Of a DNA stretch of 64,000 nucleotides, positions 35,434 through 47,764 are shown one piece after another. Origin of the DNA: Salticus scenicus. Its lineage: Eukaryota; Arthropoda; Arachnida; Araneae; Salticidae. The stretch lies in NCBI GenBank assembly GCA_963930645.1, contig OZ005648.1, forward strand, positions 195,459,304 through 195,523,303, read 5' to 3'. The notes under the pieces were generated by a model that was given only the letters and a program-made list of their open reading frames with translations, was not told the origin of the DNA and searched no databases. Position numbers and translations under genes: made by a program. How positions within the stretch are numbered: position 1 is the stretch's first letter; every line of letters starts with the position of its first letter.

Positions 35434-35974
35434 AATTACACTCAAGTTTGGATTATAAAAAGGAAAAGTTAATATGTATATTAAATAATTTAGGTGCAGT
35501 TTAAATATTTTTAAAATGAAAGAAAATTATTAATATTTTTGTGATAACATTCAAACAATGTTTTATTAAAATTGTTAGTGGTTTCCTAAAGATAAAAATT
35601 TTCACTGAAACTTCATTAAAAGTGTCTTCATGCACGATTTTTATTTTTCCGAAACTGCAAAACAATTGTTCTAGTATTTTTCTAACAATTTTTATCAATT
35701 CGCAGAAAGCAAAGTCTCCCATTATTTCTGGCTTTTTAATTTACCATTACAAATCAAAAATACATTATACATTTACATATTATATATACCAGAAACATAT
35801 TTAATTAACCAGAACAATTTTAATATTAAATCAGGTAAATTTGAAACAGAATTTCTATTACATAAAGGTTGTAAAAAGCACGATAAATGAGCATGATTTT
35901 TAACTGGTGATATGAGGATAAATGGTTGAAGTAAAATCTTACTATTATTAAAGCAGAACAATAATATGTATATA
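30664..35974. other. Long A/T-rich interval without a recognised gene
   Basis: It contains an A-run of about 31 (32698-32728), a T-run (34267-34297), an A-run of 32 (35401-35432) and short AT tracts. One island at 34500-35090 is less A/T-rich. On its minus strand it gives peptides such as VLFLDNIANPHNQ, faintly like the second catalytic block of pogo/Tigger transposases, but I could not confirm this. Other open frames here look like noise. Confidence 0.5.
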
Positions 35975-35976
35975 TA

Positions 35977-37315
35977 CAAAGGGCATTCCATAAAAACTGA
36001 GAGTAAAATCATAAAATATCAAGAAATATATTTACAGCAAAATATACATCATTCTTTTTCAAAATACCTTCCGTCAGATGATATGCAACGGGCCCATCGT
36101 TCAACCGACTTTTCAAAACAAATAGAGAAGCCCTTTTCTGGAAGCTGCTTCAAAGAACCCTCCACTGCTGAAATAACTTCAGAATCTGTATTAAATTTTC
36201 TGCCACGGAGCTTCTCCTTCAACGTCGGAAACAGCCAGAAATCGCATGGTGCTAGATCTGGAGTGTAAGGAGGATGTGGCATGATTTTAATATTGCATTT
36301 ACTAAGATATTGCTGAACAGAAGTAGCGACATGCGGGCGAGCATTATCGTGATGTAATTTCCAATTCCCTACCAGTTCATGACGCTTTCTCGATATGTGT
36401 TGTCGCAAAATTTTCAAAATTGAAACATAATATTCATCATTCACAGTAGTTTTTGGAGGCACAGCATGCTGATAGATTACACCTTTATGATCAAAGAAAA
36501 TAATCATCATGACCTTTCCAGCAGATTTGTTTTGTTGGATTTTTTTCGGAGGCCGAGAATTAGTATGTTTCAGTAATTTTGTTGCGGATTTGGTAAGGGG
36601 ATCATAATGATTCACCCAAGTTTCATCACCTGTTATTACAGTCTTTAGGAGATTTGGATCATTTTGAAGCATCTGTTTCCATTCACAACATTGGTGAATT
36701 CTTGTTTTCATTTGTTCTTTAGTAAAGTGATGAGGGACCCATCTGGAACAAACATAGCGAAGATGTAAATTGTTTCGTAGAATGCGAAATATCGACGTTT
36801 TCGAATTGTTTGTTGATGCCGCTATCGCCTCACATGTCATTCGCCGATTTTCTTGAAGGATTACCCACACAGTGTTAACATTTCGATCATTCACAACACT
36901 TTTTGGTCGCCCAGGCAAAGGAGCCAGTTCTGCAGACAAACGGCCTTTCTTGAAATCACCATGCCATCTAAATTTCGTAGACTCACCAAAACATTTGTCT
37001 TTGTAAGCTTCTTTAATTAACTTACTTGTTTCTGGAGCTGTTTTGCCCAAACGGTATCAAAATTTTATGCCACAACGCATTCCGTTTTTTAACTCTGAAT
37101 CACCCATCTCCATTTCTGTAGGGCAAATAAAGCAATTCTTTAAACAAGCACGGAAATAGGAAAATAAAATCGTCTGCTTCGTTTAGAATTTTTTATAAAC
37201 GTACAGTTAACAGTTTGAAAAAATCGCATGCACTTCTATTTTTTAGTTTCGCGGTATTGCCACTACGTAAAAAAATAACTCTCAGTTTTTATGGAATGCC
37301 CTTTGTATATATATA
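35977..37315 (-). mobile_element. mariner transposon, 1339 bp, near-intact
   Basis: Both ends carry identical 28-bp inverted repeats (CAAAGGGCATTCCATAAAAA and on), flanked by TA (35975-35976 and 37316-37317). The size is that of a full mariner (about 1.3 kb), and the transposase lies on the minus strand. Perfect end identity and a single premature stop point to a recent insertion. It sits in a TATATA target context. Confidence 0.95.
36049..37113 (-). pseudogene. mariner transposase with one premature TGA
   Basis: The ATG at 37113 opens a frame of 354 codons to the stop at 36049. Codon 19 is TGA (37059-37057), at a place where mariner proteins usually have the Cys of an IKFC-like motif; otherwise the frame is open. 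The N-terminal part has helix-turn-helix DNA-binding character (RWHGDFKKGR, GRPKSV). The catalytic core shows ITGDETW, HHDNARPHVA and YTPDLAPCDFWLFP, with exactly 34 residues between the second and third Asp, the D,D34D signature of mariner. The enzyme cuts and pastes the element at TA sites. As read, translation would stop after 18 residues, unless it starts downstream or the TGA is a sequencing error. Confidence 0.9.
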
Positions 37316-37784
37316 TATTAACAGTATTTGTTAAGAAATATGCGTTTTCTCGTTTATTTTTATTTATTTATTATTTTATTTTAATTCTTATTTGACTAAT
37401 CTCGTTGGAATTTATTTTTAACCTGTCAAACTCTATTCTTAACAGCAGATAAGGTTACGGAAATAATCGATTTCATTTTTCAATAGATTATTTCAAAAAG
37501 GTTTTCAAAATTGTCTCTATGCCGTGGTGTACAACAATATTTTTACGTTTCATGACTAATTTTATACCTTTTGAAGACGTGTACATAAAATTCTTAAAGA
37601 CTGCTTTTGATTTTGTCAACTAAGAAACTTTTTACAAATCTTGTTACAATGATTTAATCCTTTTGTTAAAAGCTTTTAAAAATTATTTCTGACTTTACAA
37701 TCATAATTTAATTAAAAAAAAAAAAAAAAAAAAAAATGCTTTCAAAAGCCTGAAATATCTAAGAAGTGACTTCTAAAAATATTT

Positions 37785-37905
37785 TATAGGAGCCTCAGAA
37801 CATTTAGTGACCAAATCCTCAACTCACCATCCTTCATTTTCTCTGTTACAGGTTAAAATCCCGGTTGAGGCACGGGTGTTTGCAAGTTTCCGGAATCTAA
37901 TTTAA
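37785..37905 (+). repeat. tRNA-derived SINE-like fragment
   Basis: GGTTAAAATCCCGG (near 37852) resembles a tRNA B-box (GGTTCGAATCC) and is followed by TTGAGGCACGGGTGTTTGCA. The segment is G+C-richer than its surroundings. An A-box upstream is not clear. It could be a worn SINE head. Confidence 0.4.
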
Positions 37906-38151
37906 GCAGTATATATAAGCCTGGTATAACAAATAGTACGAAAATGACTGTCTAGTGACAGCTTTGTACAAGTTTAAAATAAAGAGCTTTTCTCGTTGAA
38001 ATCTATCGAAGCTTTTTAAACATAATTGAAAAAATAATCTTGTAAACAGTCTTTGAATTTCTACCTGTAGATAAGCTATATATCATATCAGTAAAAATTA
38101 TATTAGAACTTTTAACTTTTTATGTGCTACACATAAAATCTTTAAATATTA

Positions 38152-38399
38152 CACTGAAAAAAAAAAGTTAAAAGTACAGGAAAAATCTGGCAGCTGGGAT
38201 GCCAGTATTTCACAGTCAAATATACAGTTTAAAACCGTAAAATTGTATCACTGACATATATTTTACACAGGAATCCGGTAAACAAAACAGGTTTTTTGTT
38301 AAAAGTACAGTTTTGTCCTGTATATTTGACGGAGAAATACTGGCACCCCAGCTGCCAGATTTTTCCTGTACTTTTAAGAGTTTTTTTTTTTTTACAGTG
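38152..38399 (-). mobile_element. MITE family A, copy 2 (248 bp, TA flanks)
   Basis: It begins CACTGAAAAAA and ends TTTTTTACAGTG with TA on both sides (38150-38151, 38400-38401). The inverted arms contain AGCTGGGATGCCAGTATTT and its complement. The inner segment is the reverse complement of that in copy 1 (819-1082). No coding capacity. Confidence 0.9.
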
Positions 38400-38401
38400 T
38401 A

Positions 38402-39538
38402 TCTTTCAATTTGTAAACTAAGCACCTTTTCACCAGGCTTGTTACAAGGTTTTATGCCTAGTTCTGAAAAGCTTTTGGAAATCCTTTTAGGTAAAAAAAC
38501 TTTGAATAATCCTGAAATGCTATTTGGGCTCTGTGAAAGTGAGAAAATGAAATGCAGTTGAAATAATGCTATTTTAATTTTAAAATGTTATTAATTTTTA
38601 GAATAAAAATTAATAACTTTCTTTGCGTTATCAATATATATGCAGTTTTTTATAAAAGCATTATTCTATTGCTTTATAAATTTCTTATTACTAAGCCATA
38701 TAAGAAATATTCGTAATGCTTAATAACGTATCCTTTACTTGGAATATTTCGTAGAAAATCAATAAATGCCTACAATAAAAGCATGATTTATATAGAGATA
38801 TTTTGTAAAAGATTCTAAGAAATTCATTTTACTGCAAGAGATTCTCTGCTATTTATCTTAATCTTATTTCCATTCCTTCAGATATTCATTTCTAAGAATA
38901 TGTATAGCAAATCTTACAAAATCGGGTTCTTGCACAACAGTGTAATTACTTTTAAGAAATACATGTAGTATACGTAGTTATCTATGTATAGTATATGTAA
39001 TATTATGCGTAGTATTTTTAGATTCTGAAGTATATATTAGATTGCATACAGGTATTATTTTAAATTCATGATATATGTAAATATATTATGTTGTATTTTA
39101 CTTTAGCATTTGAGAACTTTGTAATTGAAGGAATCCTAGCTTTCACTCTATACACATTTTTTATAAAATAATTTTAAAGAGTTTTTCAACCTTACGTACT
39201 TAAACATTAATTTTTCTAGAAATGTTCTCTAAAAAAAAAAAAGAAAAAAACTTTAAATTTTATATATTTTATGCACATGTTGAAAAACTTCCATTTTCGG
39301 TTGCTAAAATGAAATACAACGTCAATGAATTTCGGTCACATAAGAAAAAGCTTGAAATGGGAAATTGGGGAACACAGCGGAAGGTATACGCAAACGAAAC
39401 ATTTTATTAATCTTTGATAATTTAAATACAACACTGTAACAGCATTTGTGTTACTTTGCAGCAAAACAAATAGTTATAATAAGCGATGCAAGCATATCCT
39501 ATTGCACAACAAAAGTCAAAAATGTTTGTTCGACTTCA
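38402..39538. other. A/T-rich interval without a recognised gene
   Basis: No motif recognised. The region nearest the Tc1-like gene may hold a decayed transposon end, but no inverted repeat was found. Confidence 0.5.
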
Positions 39539-40553
39539 TTACCAAGAGGTGACGTCACCTTTATGTTGGACAACTGCAGCAAGATGGTTAGGCATGCACG
39601 ACACTAAACGGCTTAATGTGTCTGTAAGATTTTATTCCTGCCACGTATAATCCTTAAGTTGTTGTATAATGAGAGGACGACGCTGGGCAAACTTCCTATT
39701 AAGAATTTTCCAAATATGCTCCATAGGCGAGAGATCTGTATTTGCTGCTTGCCACTCACAGAGACACGTTTCGACCTTAGCCACGATTGTGTTAACTTCG
39801 CTGTATGTGGCCGAGCGTTATCTTGTTGAAATAAATATCGTTTTCTACCAAACAGTCGCTGCACTGATGGCCGTAAATTCATGTCAAGAATTTGTATATA
39901 ATCCTGAGCCTTAATTGTATCCGTGCAAAAATACAAATTGCCAACCCCATTTGCTGCTATTCAAGTCCACACCATCACAGAGCTTGGTTTAGAAATCACG
40001 CGATTTTAACAGGATGGATCATTTGCTTCATCCTTATTTCTAATAATTTTTCTACGAACATTTCCATATGAAACCTGAAAAATGGATTCCTCTGTCCATA
40101 ATACCTTTACCCACTGCGATGGAGTCCAACTGAGATGAGGTTTTGCCCACGCAACGCGCCGACGTTTATTCATTGTAAGGAGAATTGGCTTACGCCTCGT
40201 TTTGTAGAATGCGTAGCCGCATCTTTTGATGTATCTACGCATAGATGCTTCGGAAATAGTTTTTTCAAAAAGTTTTGTCTTGGCCACATAACTAGGTCTG
40301 CGACTGCCAAATGCCTATTTTTAGAAATATGTCGACGAAATAGGCACACTTCCCGATCCGTCAACTTTAGATCGCGACTGGGAGCTTTTCCAGGACAGCT
40401 TTTTCCGTTTGTAGTGAAACGTTTTTTAATACCATACACTGTAGACTGTACCAAATGGAATGCTCGGCTAATTTGGCGCTATGAAATACCATTTTGGTGA
40501 TGTTGTATAATTTGATTGCGTACCACAAGATCCGTAGTTTGTCCCCTTGCCAT
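39539..40553 (-). pseudogene. Tc1-like transposase, broken by stops and frameshifts
   Basis: The start MARGQTTDLVVRNQIIQ (ATG at 40553) and VQSTVYGIKKRF form the paired helix-turn-helix end. A TAG lies between them (near 40480). In another frame follow RYIKRCGYAFYKTRRKP and VLWTEESIF, the first catalytic block with Asp changed to Glu. A further frame gives YLFQQDNARPHTA with the second Asp, and another gives LSPMEHIWKILNRKF with the region of the third acidic residue. The last part resembles the usual Tc1 C-terminus up to a TAA at 39539-39541. The total length, about 338 codons, matches a complete Tc1 transposase. Terminal inverted repeats were not found. The element is dead. Confidence 0.8.
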
Positions 40554-41250
40554 GCTTCTGCTTAGCACAGATAACGACAGTGCATTGCTCGACCATATAT
40601 GTTGTTTGTTCCATCTAACGTCACTGACTCAGAATTGTGCTCGAAACGGCTGGAAAGATCTCGTTCTTTCTACTGAACGAACTTTATTGCAAAGAGTTGG
40701 GATTCAGAAAGCCGCTTCAGACCAACTTTCAGTTGTTCTTTTACTTTTATTTTGCTTTCTTCAGTTGTAATAGTTGAGCACAGTCTTCACCTGCTTATGA
40801 GTACGGATTTTAAAACGTTTCGACCATCCCATACTTTTACAAAAATCTTAGTTAACGAACTTCATTGACGTTGGCGTTGTAATTTATTTAAAGGTGAATT
40901 AATTCAATGGTATGACTGCAATTTATAAGTTGAGTTTAAAATTTTACATTTATCAAATTGACTCAAGGACTCGGTGGTCATAAATTACAAAAACTGTATA
41001 TTATTTAAACTATTTTATCAAAAAAATAAAAATAAAATAAAAATAAAGATTACATAAAAGTGTTACAATTTCTTTTCATTGCTTTTTTTTTTTTTTTTGC
41101 CAACTAGTTTTATCCAGATAAATTTAAAGATTCTAAATATTACTTTTATTTTTAATATTTTTTTCTACCATTTACGAATCGGTCTAAGAAACAACACCAT
41201 TTTAGAACATTAGAAAGCTCTCCATCCTTGGTTTGGAGCTTCCTTTTTTT
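40554..41250. other. Flank of the Tc1-like element
   Basis: Up to about 40860 the base composition stays balanced, so this is probably the transposon's 5' part. Then A/T-rich DNA with a T-run (41083-41098). Confidence 0.45.
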
Positions 41251-41261
41251 TCAAGGCTCAC

Positions 41262-41352
41262 CACAGTAGCCTTGATTTTCTTCGAACCATCTAAATGCTG
41301 GTTCACGATCGTAAAAACTCAAATAATGCCATGGAGGTACATGGAACGTGGA
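41262..41352 (-). CDS. Candidate exon of an unidentified gene (tentative)
   Basis: On the minus strand, a 91-base stretch reads STFHVPPWHYLSFYDREPAF followed by RWFEENQGYC. It is bounded upstream by TTTTACAG, a good splice acceptor, and downstream by GTGAGC, a good donor. The frame stays open upstream to about 41436. The amino-acid composition (Trp, His, Pro, Cys) is unlike the A/T-driven noise elsewhere in the window. I do not recognise the protein and see no neighbouring exon. It may be a real exon of a long-intron gene, a pseudo-exon or chance. Confidence 0.3.
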
Positions 41353-41436
41353 CTGTAAAATTGAGCTATCTCCTTGTAAATAAATTTTAATATATCGAAC
41401 TTTTTGCAAATGTATGTGTAGGAAAAAAAAATACAA

Positions 41437-42640
41437 CTATTCAGTCTGCGTTATATATTCTTTATTCTTTAATGCAAACCAAAGTTATCAGAATTCATAA
41501 GTTATAAGAAAGTTTATTTAAAGTAACTTAAAAACTTCACTATTAAACCGATTATTTGGAAGTTTTATTTATTTGAAAGGTAAGTAACACTATTATGGGA
41601 TTTTAATGCAATTATTGGAGTTTTTGAACGCATATAACGAAAGAGAGGACTAAATAAAGGTACAATGAGACAGAATATTACAAATTTTAAAAATATGGAT
41701 ATACAATTCTTTTAATATGAACGATACGTATTCACCTCCTTCCCCCAACAGTCACAAGGATTTTTACCGAAATAAGTTCAAACATGAGAAGTTGTTTTTG
41801 TCACACACCTAAAATCGTGAAATTTTGAATGAATACAGATCTTTCGTGTTCTACCTTTTATGTAATTATCTATTAATATTTTACTACTATTTCCTCTACA
41901 TTTACGTACACTGCAATTGGTCGGTTTTCGTGCATATATATATATATATATACATATATAATATCTTTGCTCATTAATCGACGAGATAACACGTTTTTAT
42001 TAATTAAACATATATTTTCAATCCGTTCGCATTTTATATCTATCATACTTAGCCAAATTATATATATATATATATATATATTATATCAAAAATAGCCAGA
42101 AAAGGTCTTTAAAGCATCAGCTACTGGTACATTTATTCAATATATATAATAATCATACATTAAGTATAGACTGCAAGCTAATTTAAGATAGTCGAAAACC
42201 TCATAGGATTTACGAAGATCATATTAGTAAAGAAATGATTCAAAAGAATTTGGAATTGACATATTCTAAAATGTTCTTAAATAAATTTTAAATTTTAAAT
42301 AAAGCATTTTAACAAAAAACATTATTCACTCCTGAAACTATCTTTCAATTCATACAATTGTTAAACGTTTATTAACGCTTTTTTATGCATAATTTTACAA
42401 ACAAATAACACTTTTAGTGTGTATATAGTTACAAAATATTAATAGATTAAAACGGTATAATATCATTAAAAATGTTTGTATTATTTAAATTATCCTTTAA
42501 AATAAAATTTTCTTTTTTATACACTGTGAATAAGAAAAATTCCTCATTTCATTATAACTAATTACATGATGAATTAAAATAAAATAAAATAATTATTTTT
42601 TTATTGTTATAATTTACGTATGAGTAGACGCAATGTCGTG
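41437..42640. other. A/T-rich interval without a recognised gene
   Basis: Holds (TA)n at about 41935-41960 and 42060-42081. No gene seen. Confidence 0.6.
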
Positions 42641-42642
42641 CA

Positions 42643-43456
42643 CAGGGTTGACATAATTAAACTGACAGTATTCACAGTGTTCTATAGAGTGATTTAATTG
42701 CGCAAATGGCGACAAATTTTGTAGGATGATTTAACAAGACGGGGGACGAAGTATTGCACTAAAAAGAATATTAGTCCCAAAAGTCACCGCTAGGGGAATA
42801 TGTGGCGTTGTTTAAAAGAAATGAGAGTTCTAAAAAATGCAGAATCTATATTGAAATAAAATTACCTTTTGTTTAGTACTGCATTTAACAATTTAATTCA
42901 AATTCAATGTAGTAACAATCTCTTAAAAGGCGAAAAAATTACATAACCATTGATAAAGTTTCTTTATCTGCAATTTCATTTACTGAGGACTTGTTCAGTC
43001 GTCGTCTCAAAAAGATCGGTAACTTCGAGCGTTGGGAAGATTGATCTGTTGACCGGTTAAAAGACTTACTGGACAGAATCTGCCAATGGATCAGCCTAAA
43101 ACGCTTTTCGGATTGTACGGTAGATTCCTGCAGACATGTTACTTTCTGCTGTTGTGAATACGATGCACAGAATGCAATATGTAGTCCGCAAAAACGGTGG
43201 ACACATTGAATCTGATTTGAATGTGCTAAATAAAAGGTAATTTTATTTCAGTATTCATTCTGCGTTTTTTAGAACTTGCATTTCTTTTACACAGCACCAC
43301 GTATTCCCCTAGCGGTTACTTTTGGAACTAATTTTTTTAATGCAATCCTTCATCCCTCGTCTTATTAAATCATCCTACAAAATTTGGCGTCATTTGCACA
43401 ATTAGATCACTCTACAGAACACTGTAAACAGTACCAGTTTAATTATGTCCACCCTG
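42643..43456 (+). mobile_element. Deletion derivative of a Tc1/mariner-type element with ~225-bp TIRs
   Basis: The ends are CAGGGTTGACATAATTAAAC and its near-complement, with TA at the right border (43457-43458) and CA at the left. The arms are very long (42643-42870 and 43232-43456) and share blocks such as CGCTAGGGGAATACGTGG in inverted form. The interior retains a transposase tail. The ends resemble those of the element at 4954, so both probably belong to one group. It would need transposase in trans. Confidence 0.85.
43000..43231 (+). pseudogene. C-terminal transposase remnant
   Basis: LDRICQWIS (near 43067) and, after a frame change, IPADMLLSAVVNTMHRMQ with VVRKNGGHIESDLN (43127-43227) match the C-terminal part of the Tc1/mariner-type proteins that end HVRSI...HRLE...GGHIEHV, like the one at 5330-5496. 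The catalytic domain has been deleted. Confidence 0.65.
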
Positions 43457-43458
43457 TA

Positions 43459-45128
43459 GAAAGTTTTATTTTTCTGTGGCATCTGAAATACGTATAACCT
43501 ATAAATTAAAATCTGTTTGATGTAAATATTATGTAGGAAACGTAATAATATATATTAATTAAAATCTAATTAAATTTTTTTTTACCTTGTCTAAGTTCCT
43601 TCTTATCGTACGACAACGCGATGATTCTGAGCAATTTTACGAAAAGGTCAGGCATACCATGCTCAGCATAATGTAATAAATCATTGCATAATTTATCAGA
43701 TTTCTTTACTTTAAACTTTATTTACATTATTAACCCCTTTTTTTCAGACAATAACAGTTCATAGACATTCACGTATCGGAAATTTTTTGTGTGTCTCTCT
43801 GGAAATTTATTAAATATAAGCTAAAGCAAAATGATTCTCAAAGTATAATATATATATATATATATATATATTGTTCTTAGTTTCCATATAGTTTTTATTG
43901 TCCGGAAATATTTCCATCTACAAATTTAATTAAAAAGTTCACTCTTCGCATATTGTTAATTATGTAATAAATATTATATCTCCATGAATTGATTAAAAAA
44001 GATCTAACAGATGTCACATATAATACACCCCTGTGACATTCTTTTTTTCTGTCATGTCAGCAAAACATGTTATAAGTTTCAAGATATTAAAAAGTATAAA
44101 CTCAAAAAATGACAATCTTTCAAAAGAAGTGTTTTTAAGTGTTATTTTGTCGTTTAACAAGCTAAATTAACAGTAGAGTGATTGCTATTTTTTTTAAGTG
44201 AGATTTAAATATATTAAAAGTATATGATTGACAGCGGACATTAAACAATTTGGTATAAAAGAAAGATAAGACAAGTAAGGAAATTTCGTATGTAATTAAT
44301 TAAATTTATTATATTATACTTAATATTTAAAGACTTATTTTAATTTTGTACATTTTTTTAAACAAATTTCTTAAAATTATTCTAAAATTTGATTAATTAC
44401 AGTTCTTACTGTTTCTATAGTTCTTACTCTTTCCAAGAAGTAGCATACACAGGGGTTAAAGATTTCTTATTTTTATACATTCATCCCCATTAGCAAAAAC
44501 ATTATAACATTAAAATCTCCAAGAAAAAGTTATTTTGAAAAATAGTGGTGGCAATATAATAAAACGCACCTAAAAATATAGAATAGTTGCGGTCTCTTTA
44601 CGTGTACAAATATGCATACGATTGCCACAGTTGTATCATTAAGACAACATTTTTAAAAACAGATAATTTGAAACATTTACTGTTTTTTTTTTTATTTTAG
44701 AAGAATTTTTTTCTAATCAAATAAGCTTTTTTTTTTTTTTTTTTATTTATTAGTAGACGTAATTCTTTCTTTTCATATCTGCAAAATTATAATATATATA
44801 TATATATTAAAATAATTATAATAATTTAAAATTATAATTAAAAATGATTTCCCTTTTGTTTACATTTAAATTAAAAGTTCTAAGATAGAAAAGAAATGCA
44901 CAATAAACAGTATATGACAACTGATAGTTGTCAGTTTAATGTACACCAATTTTACTCTGTGGGCATTTTTGACAATATATTTCTAAAAGATGCATAAAAC
45001 AGATTCTTTAAAAAAAATGAATGCAAATAATATTGAAAGCAACATTTTCATTTTCTATCAATAAAAAATTTATTAGTAAAACATTTATTAATTAAGTTAA
45101 AACAAGTTTAAATTACAATAAAAAATAA
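43459..45128. other. A/T-rich interval without a recognised gene
   Basis: Contains (TA)n at 43848-43870 and 44791-44806, and T-runs near 44680 and 44727-44744. No gene seen. Confidence 0.6.
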
Positions 45129-46356
45129 CCTGGTGTGGTACTTACACGACTTTTTCTTACCTTGCATTTTAATAATATAAAGAAAGATTGCATGTTAAAG
45201 GGTAATCCACATTAGAAAGAATTTAAACTACGTTTAGGAACAGTTTTATTTGACAAACAATTTTCTGTGAGGGAGGAGGGGGGCGACCACCCCTAAACCC
45301 GCGTTTGAATATAGTACCTATGTTAAATTAAGGCCGTTGTAAAATTTAAAAGTTTATTACAAATAATTTTTCACTCGCACCCACTCCTTGAAACTTATCA
45401 ACCTTAATCAAACTTTTCAAGTAGTAACCTCATATAAACTTCTAAATACAACATTTTAATTGTCTGGAATTATTCGTTTTTAAATTAATGGAATTACCAT
45501 TAACTGATTACGGGCATACTCGATGATTAACCATTAAAATCTTAAACTTAGTATCCAGGGCTCTTCAAAACGTGTAATTATACAAAAAACAAACTATGAA
45601 ATTTAACTTTAAAAAATACTTTGTTTACTCCATTGAGTATTCGGAATTAATTTTCATTCCTGATCTGTTTACTAGACATCATATAATATAGTAAAAAACT
45701 TCCGCAAATTACATTAAAAGATATTTCATACATCCACAAGAATGTTTTTCGCTTAATTGTTGGTAGCCTTATCCATAATCTGTATATTATGTACACGCCA
45801 TATTATGTACTTAAATATAATTCTATATTGATAACATACAACATAGTGTACATACACTGGTGGAAATGCATTTCCAGCAATTTCAAAGTATAGTCGTGCT
45901 ATATTCTAGGTAGTCCTCTAAAGGAATGGTAGTTATTTTCATTAAATGTTTTACACCAAACACGTTTCTATGCATATGAAACTATATTTAAATTTCATTC
46001 TTTTTAATGCAGCCTATAGATGTTAATCTTTACCTACTCTAATTTCGCCCATGCACGTAACGTTTTTGGGTTATCTAGAATGACCCTGTACATTAACCAT
46101 TGGCTTGATCTCAATGGAAATTTTACTGTAATATCAGTATATGATATAGATTTAAAATACTAATTTTGTACTTTCTGCTCATATTTGTTTTTTAGATATG
46201 TTGATAAAAGTCAAGCACACACAGTTACTCACACAGACCAACCGCTAAAAAATGTGTTTTTTAGATTCAGGGGACCTTAAAATATGCAAAGATAACAAAA
46301 AATCCATTTCGAAAATTTCACGTTTCTATGCTATATAACGATAAGAGAAATTGAAA
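45129..46356 (+). repeat. Unclassified ~1.2-kb dispersed repeat, copy 1
   Basis: It aligns along its length with 57431-58598 in the same orientation. Shared blocks in order: TACACGACTTT-like start, AAAGAAAGATTGCATGTTAA-like, CAGTTTTATTTGA, CTTTTCAAGTAGTAACCT-like, a CATGCACGTAACG region, GGCTTGATCTCAA, a TTTCTGCTCATATTTGTT block and ACCGCTAAAAAATGTGTTTT followed by AGATTCAGGG. No open frame or terminal repeat is recognised, so its class is unknown. Confidence 0.75.
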
Positions 46357-47721
46357 ATCTAAAATAATCTTTTTATTTAAATTTGTGTTAAAATAATTTG
46401 AAATATCAACAGATATTTTAACAACAAAAACATTTGTTAAAATTTAAAGCAAGAAAATTCGCCTTTGAGTCTGCTAATACATTTCCAAAAGAAATTCAAA
46501 ACAAACTTTTTCAAAAATATTCCATAGCATTATTAGAAATATTTGATTTATTTCGTCTTTATGAAAAATATAAAAAATACTATAAAAAATTAATATTAAT
46601 CATAAAATAAAATGGTATTATAATCACAAATCCTTTATTTATTTAGGTTTCATTTAAATATAGGGATAGAGAGAGTGAAAAAAGTGTTACAAATAGTATC
46701 ACAAGTATTTAACCACCTATAAATTATTAAAATTTACTGCGCACAACTCTCTTTTTTAGACTAGGGGATACTGGGGCTAGATTACACCGATTTAAGTTTT
46801 AAAGATTTCTCGTTTTTGTGTTATGCTTAGAGAAATTCTAATGAATAGATCGACTATCTGATAAATGCATCGAACTCTTTGGCTAGAAAATGATGTATGA
46901 CCCACCAATTAAAATCGTGTTTAAACAACCCAATAAACATTTCCTCTAAAACCTTGTAACAATGCTAACTAACCCCGGTGTTAGTCTAGTTGACATACCT
47001 GTAGGGGCGATTTGACATAATCTGAATTGTAATATTATTAAAAAATTAATAATAATAATAAATAATAATAATAATAATGATCACAACATATTGTACAAAC
47101 TTATAAAAGGAACACCACATAAAAAAAGAAAAAAAAATGAAGAAAATCAAAGAGGTTTTCATTCAGTAAAGTTCTAAAATCTCTGACTCAGCGGAAATAG
47201 TTTTAAAAGTAGCAGCAAGGTGTAATACAGTCAGATATATTTTTCGCCTGAATTATACCCTTGACGAGATTGGACTGAAAATATTTTCGAATTGTATGGT
47301 CATCGAAAATGAACTCATTACTAAAATATGATTAGAATTGTTTCATCAGAAATACAATAAAAATAAATGCAATATTTAACGCAAGCGGGAAGGTTTTGTC
47401 TCCCCTGGAACTTGCTTCTGGTCAGACAAATTTCCAAAATTATTTGCGTATTTTACTGCCATCGACTATAAATTTGAGTTCAATATTTCCGCAAAACCGG
47501 TTCGTCATAAAGGAATAAAAAATGAATCACCAGTTTTGTCACAGGCAGAAATAAATTTGATTGTGGAACCTGTCCCTATTGAGATAGATTTCTGTAAATG
47601 ATTCATATTGTATTGTCAATGACTAAGAGTTCGATTGCCAACTTTGAGAAAATTCGGTTTGGTTAAAGTTTTTTAAATAATGACTGCAAGAAATGACCCA
47701 GACAGCCAAAAATATCAAGTT

Positions 47722-47764
<43 letters not shown>

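Noticed and set aside
35501..36012. Overlapping open frames on both strands next to the mariner
   Set aside because: Low-complexity hydrophobic peptides on both strands, as expected from A/T-rich DNA.
39669..40770. Plus-strand open frames over the Tc1-like region
   Set aside because: Antisense shadows of the broken minus-strand transposase.
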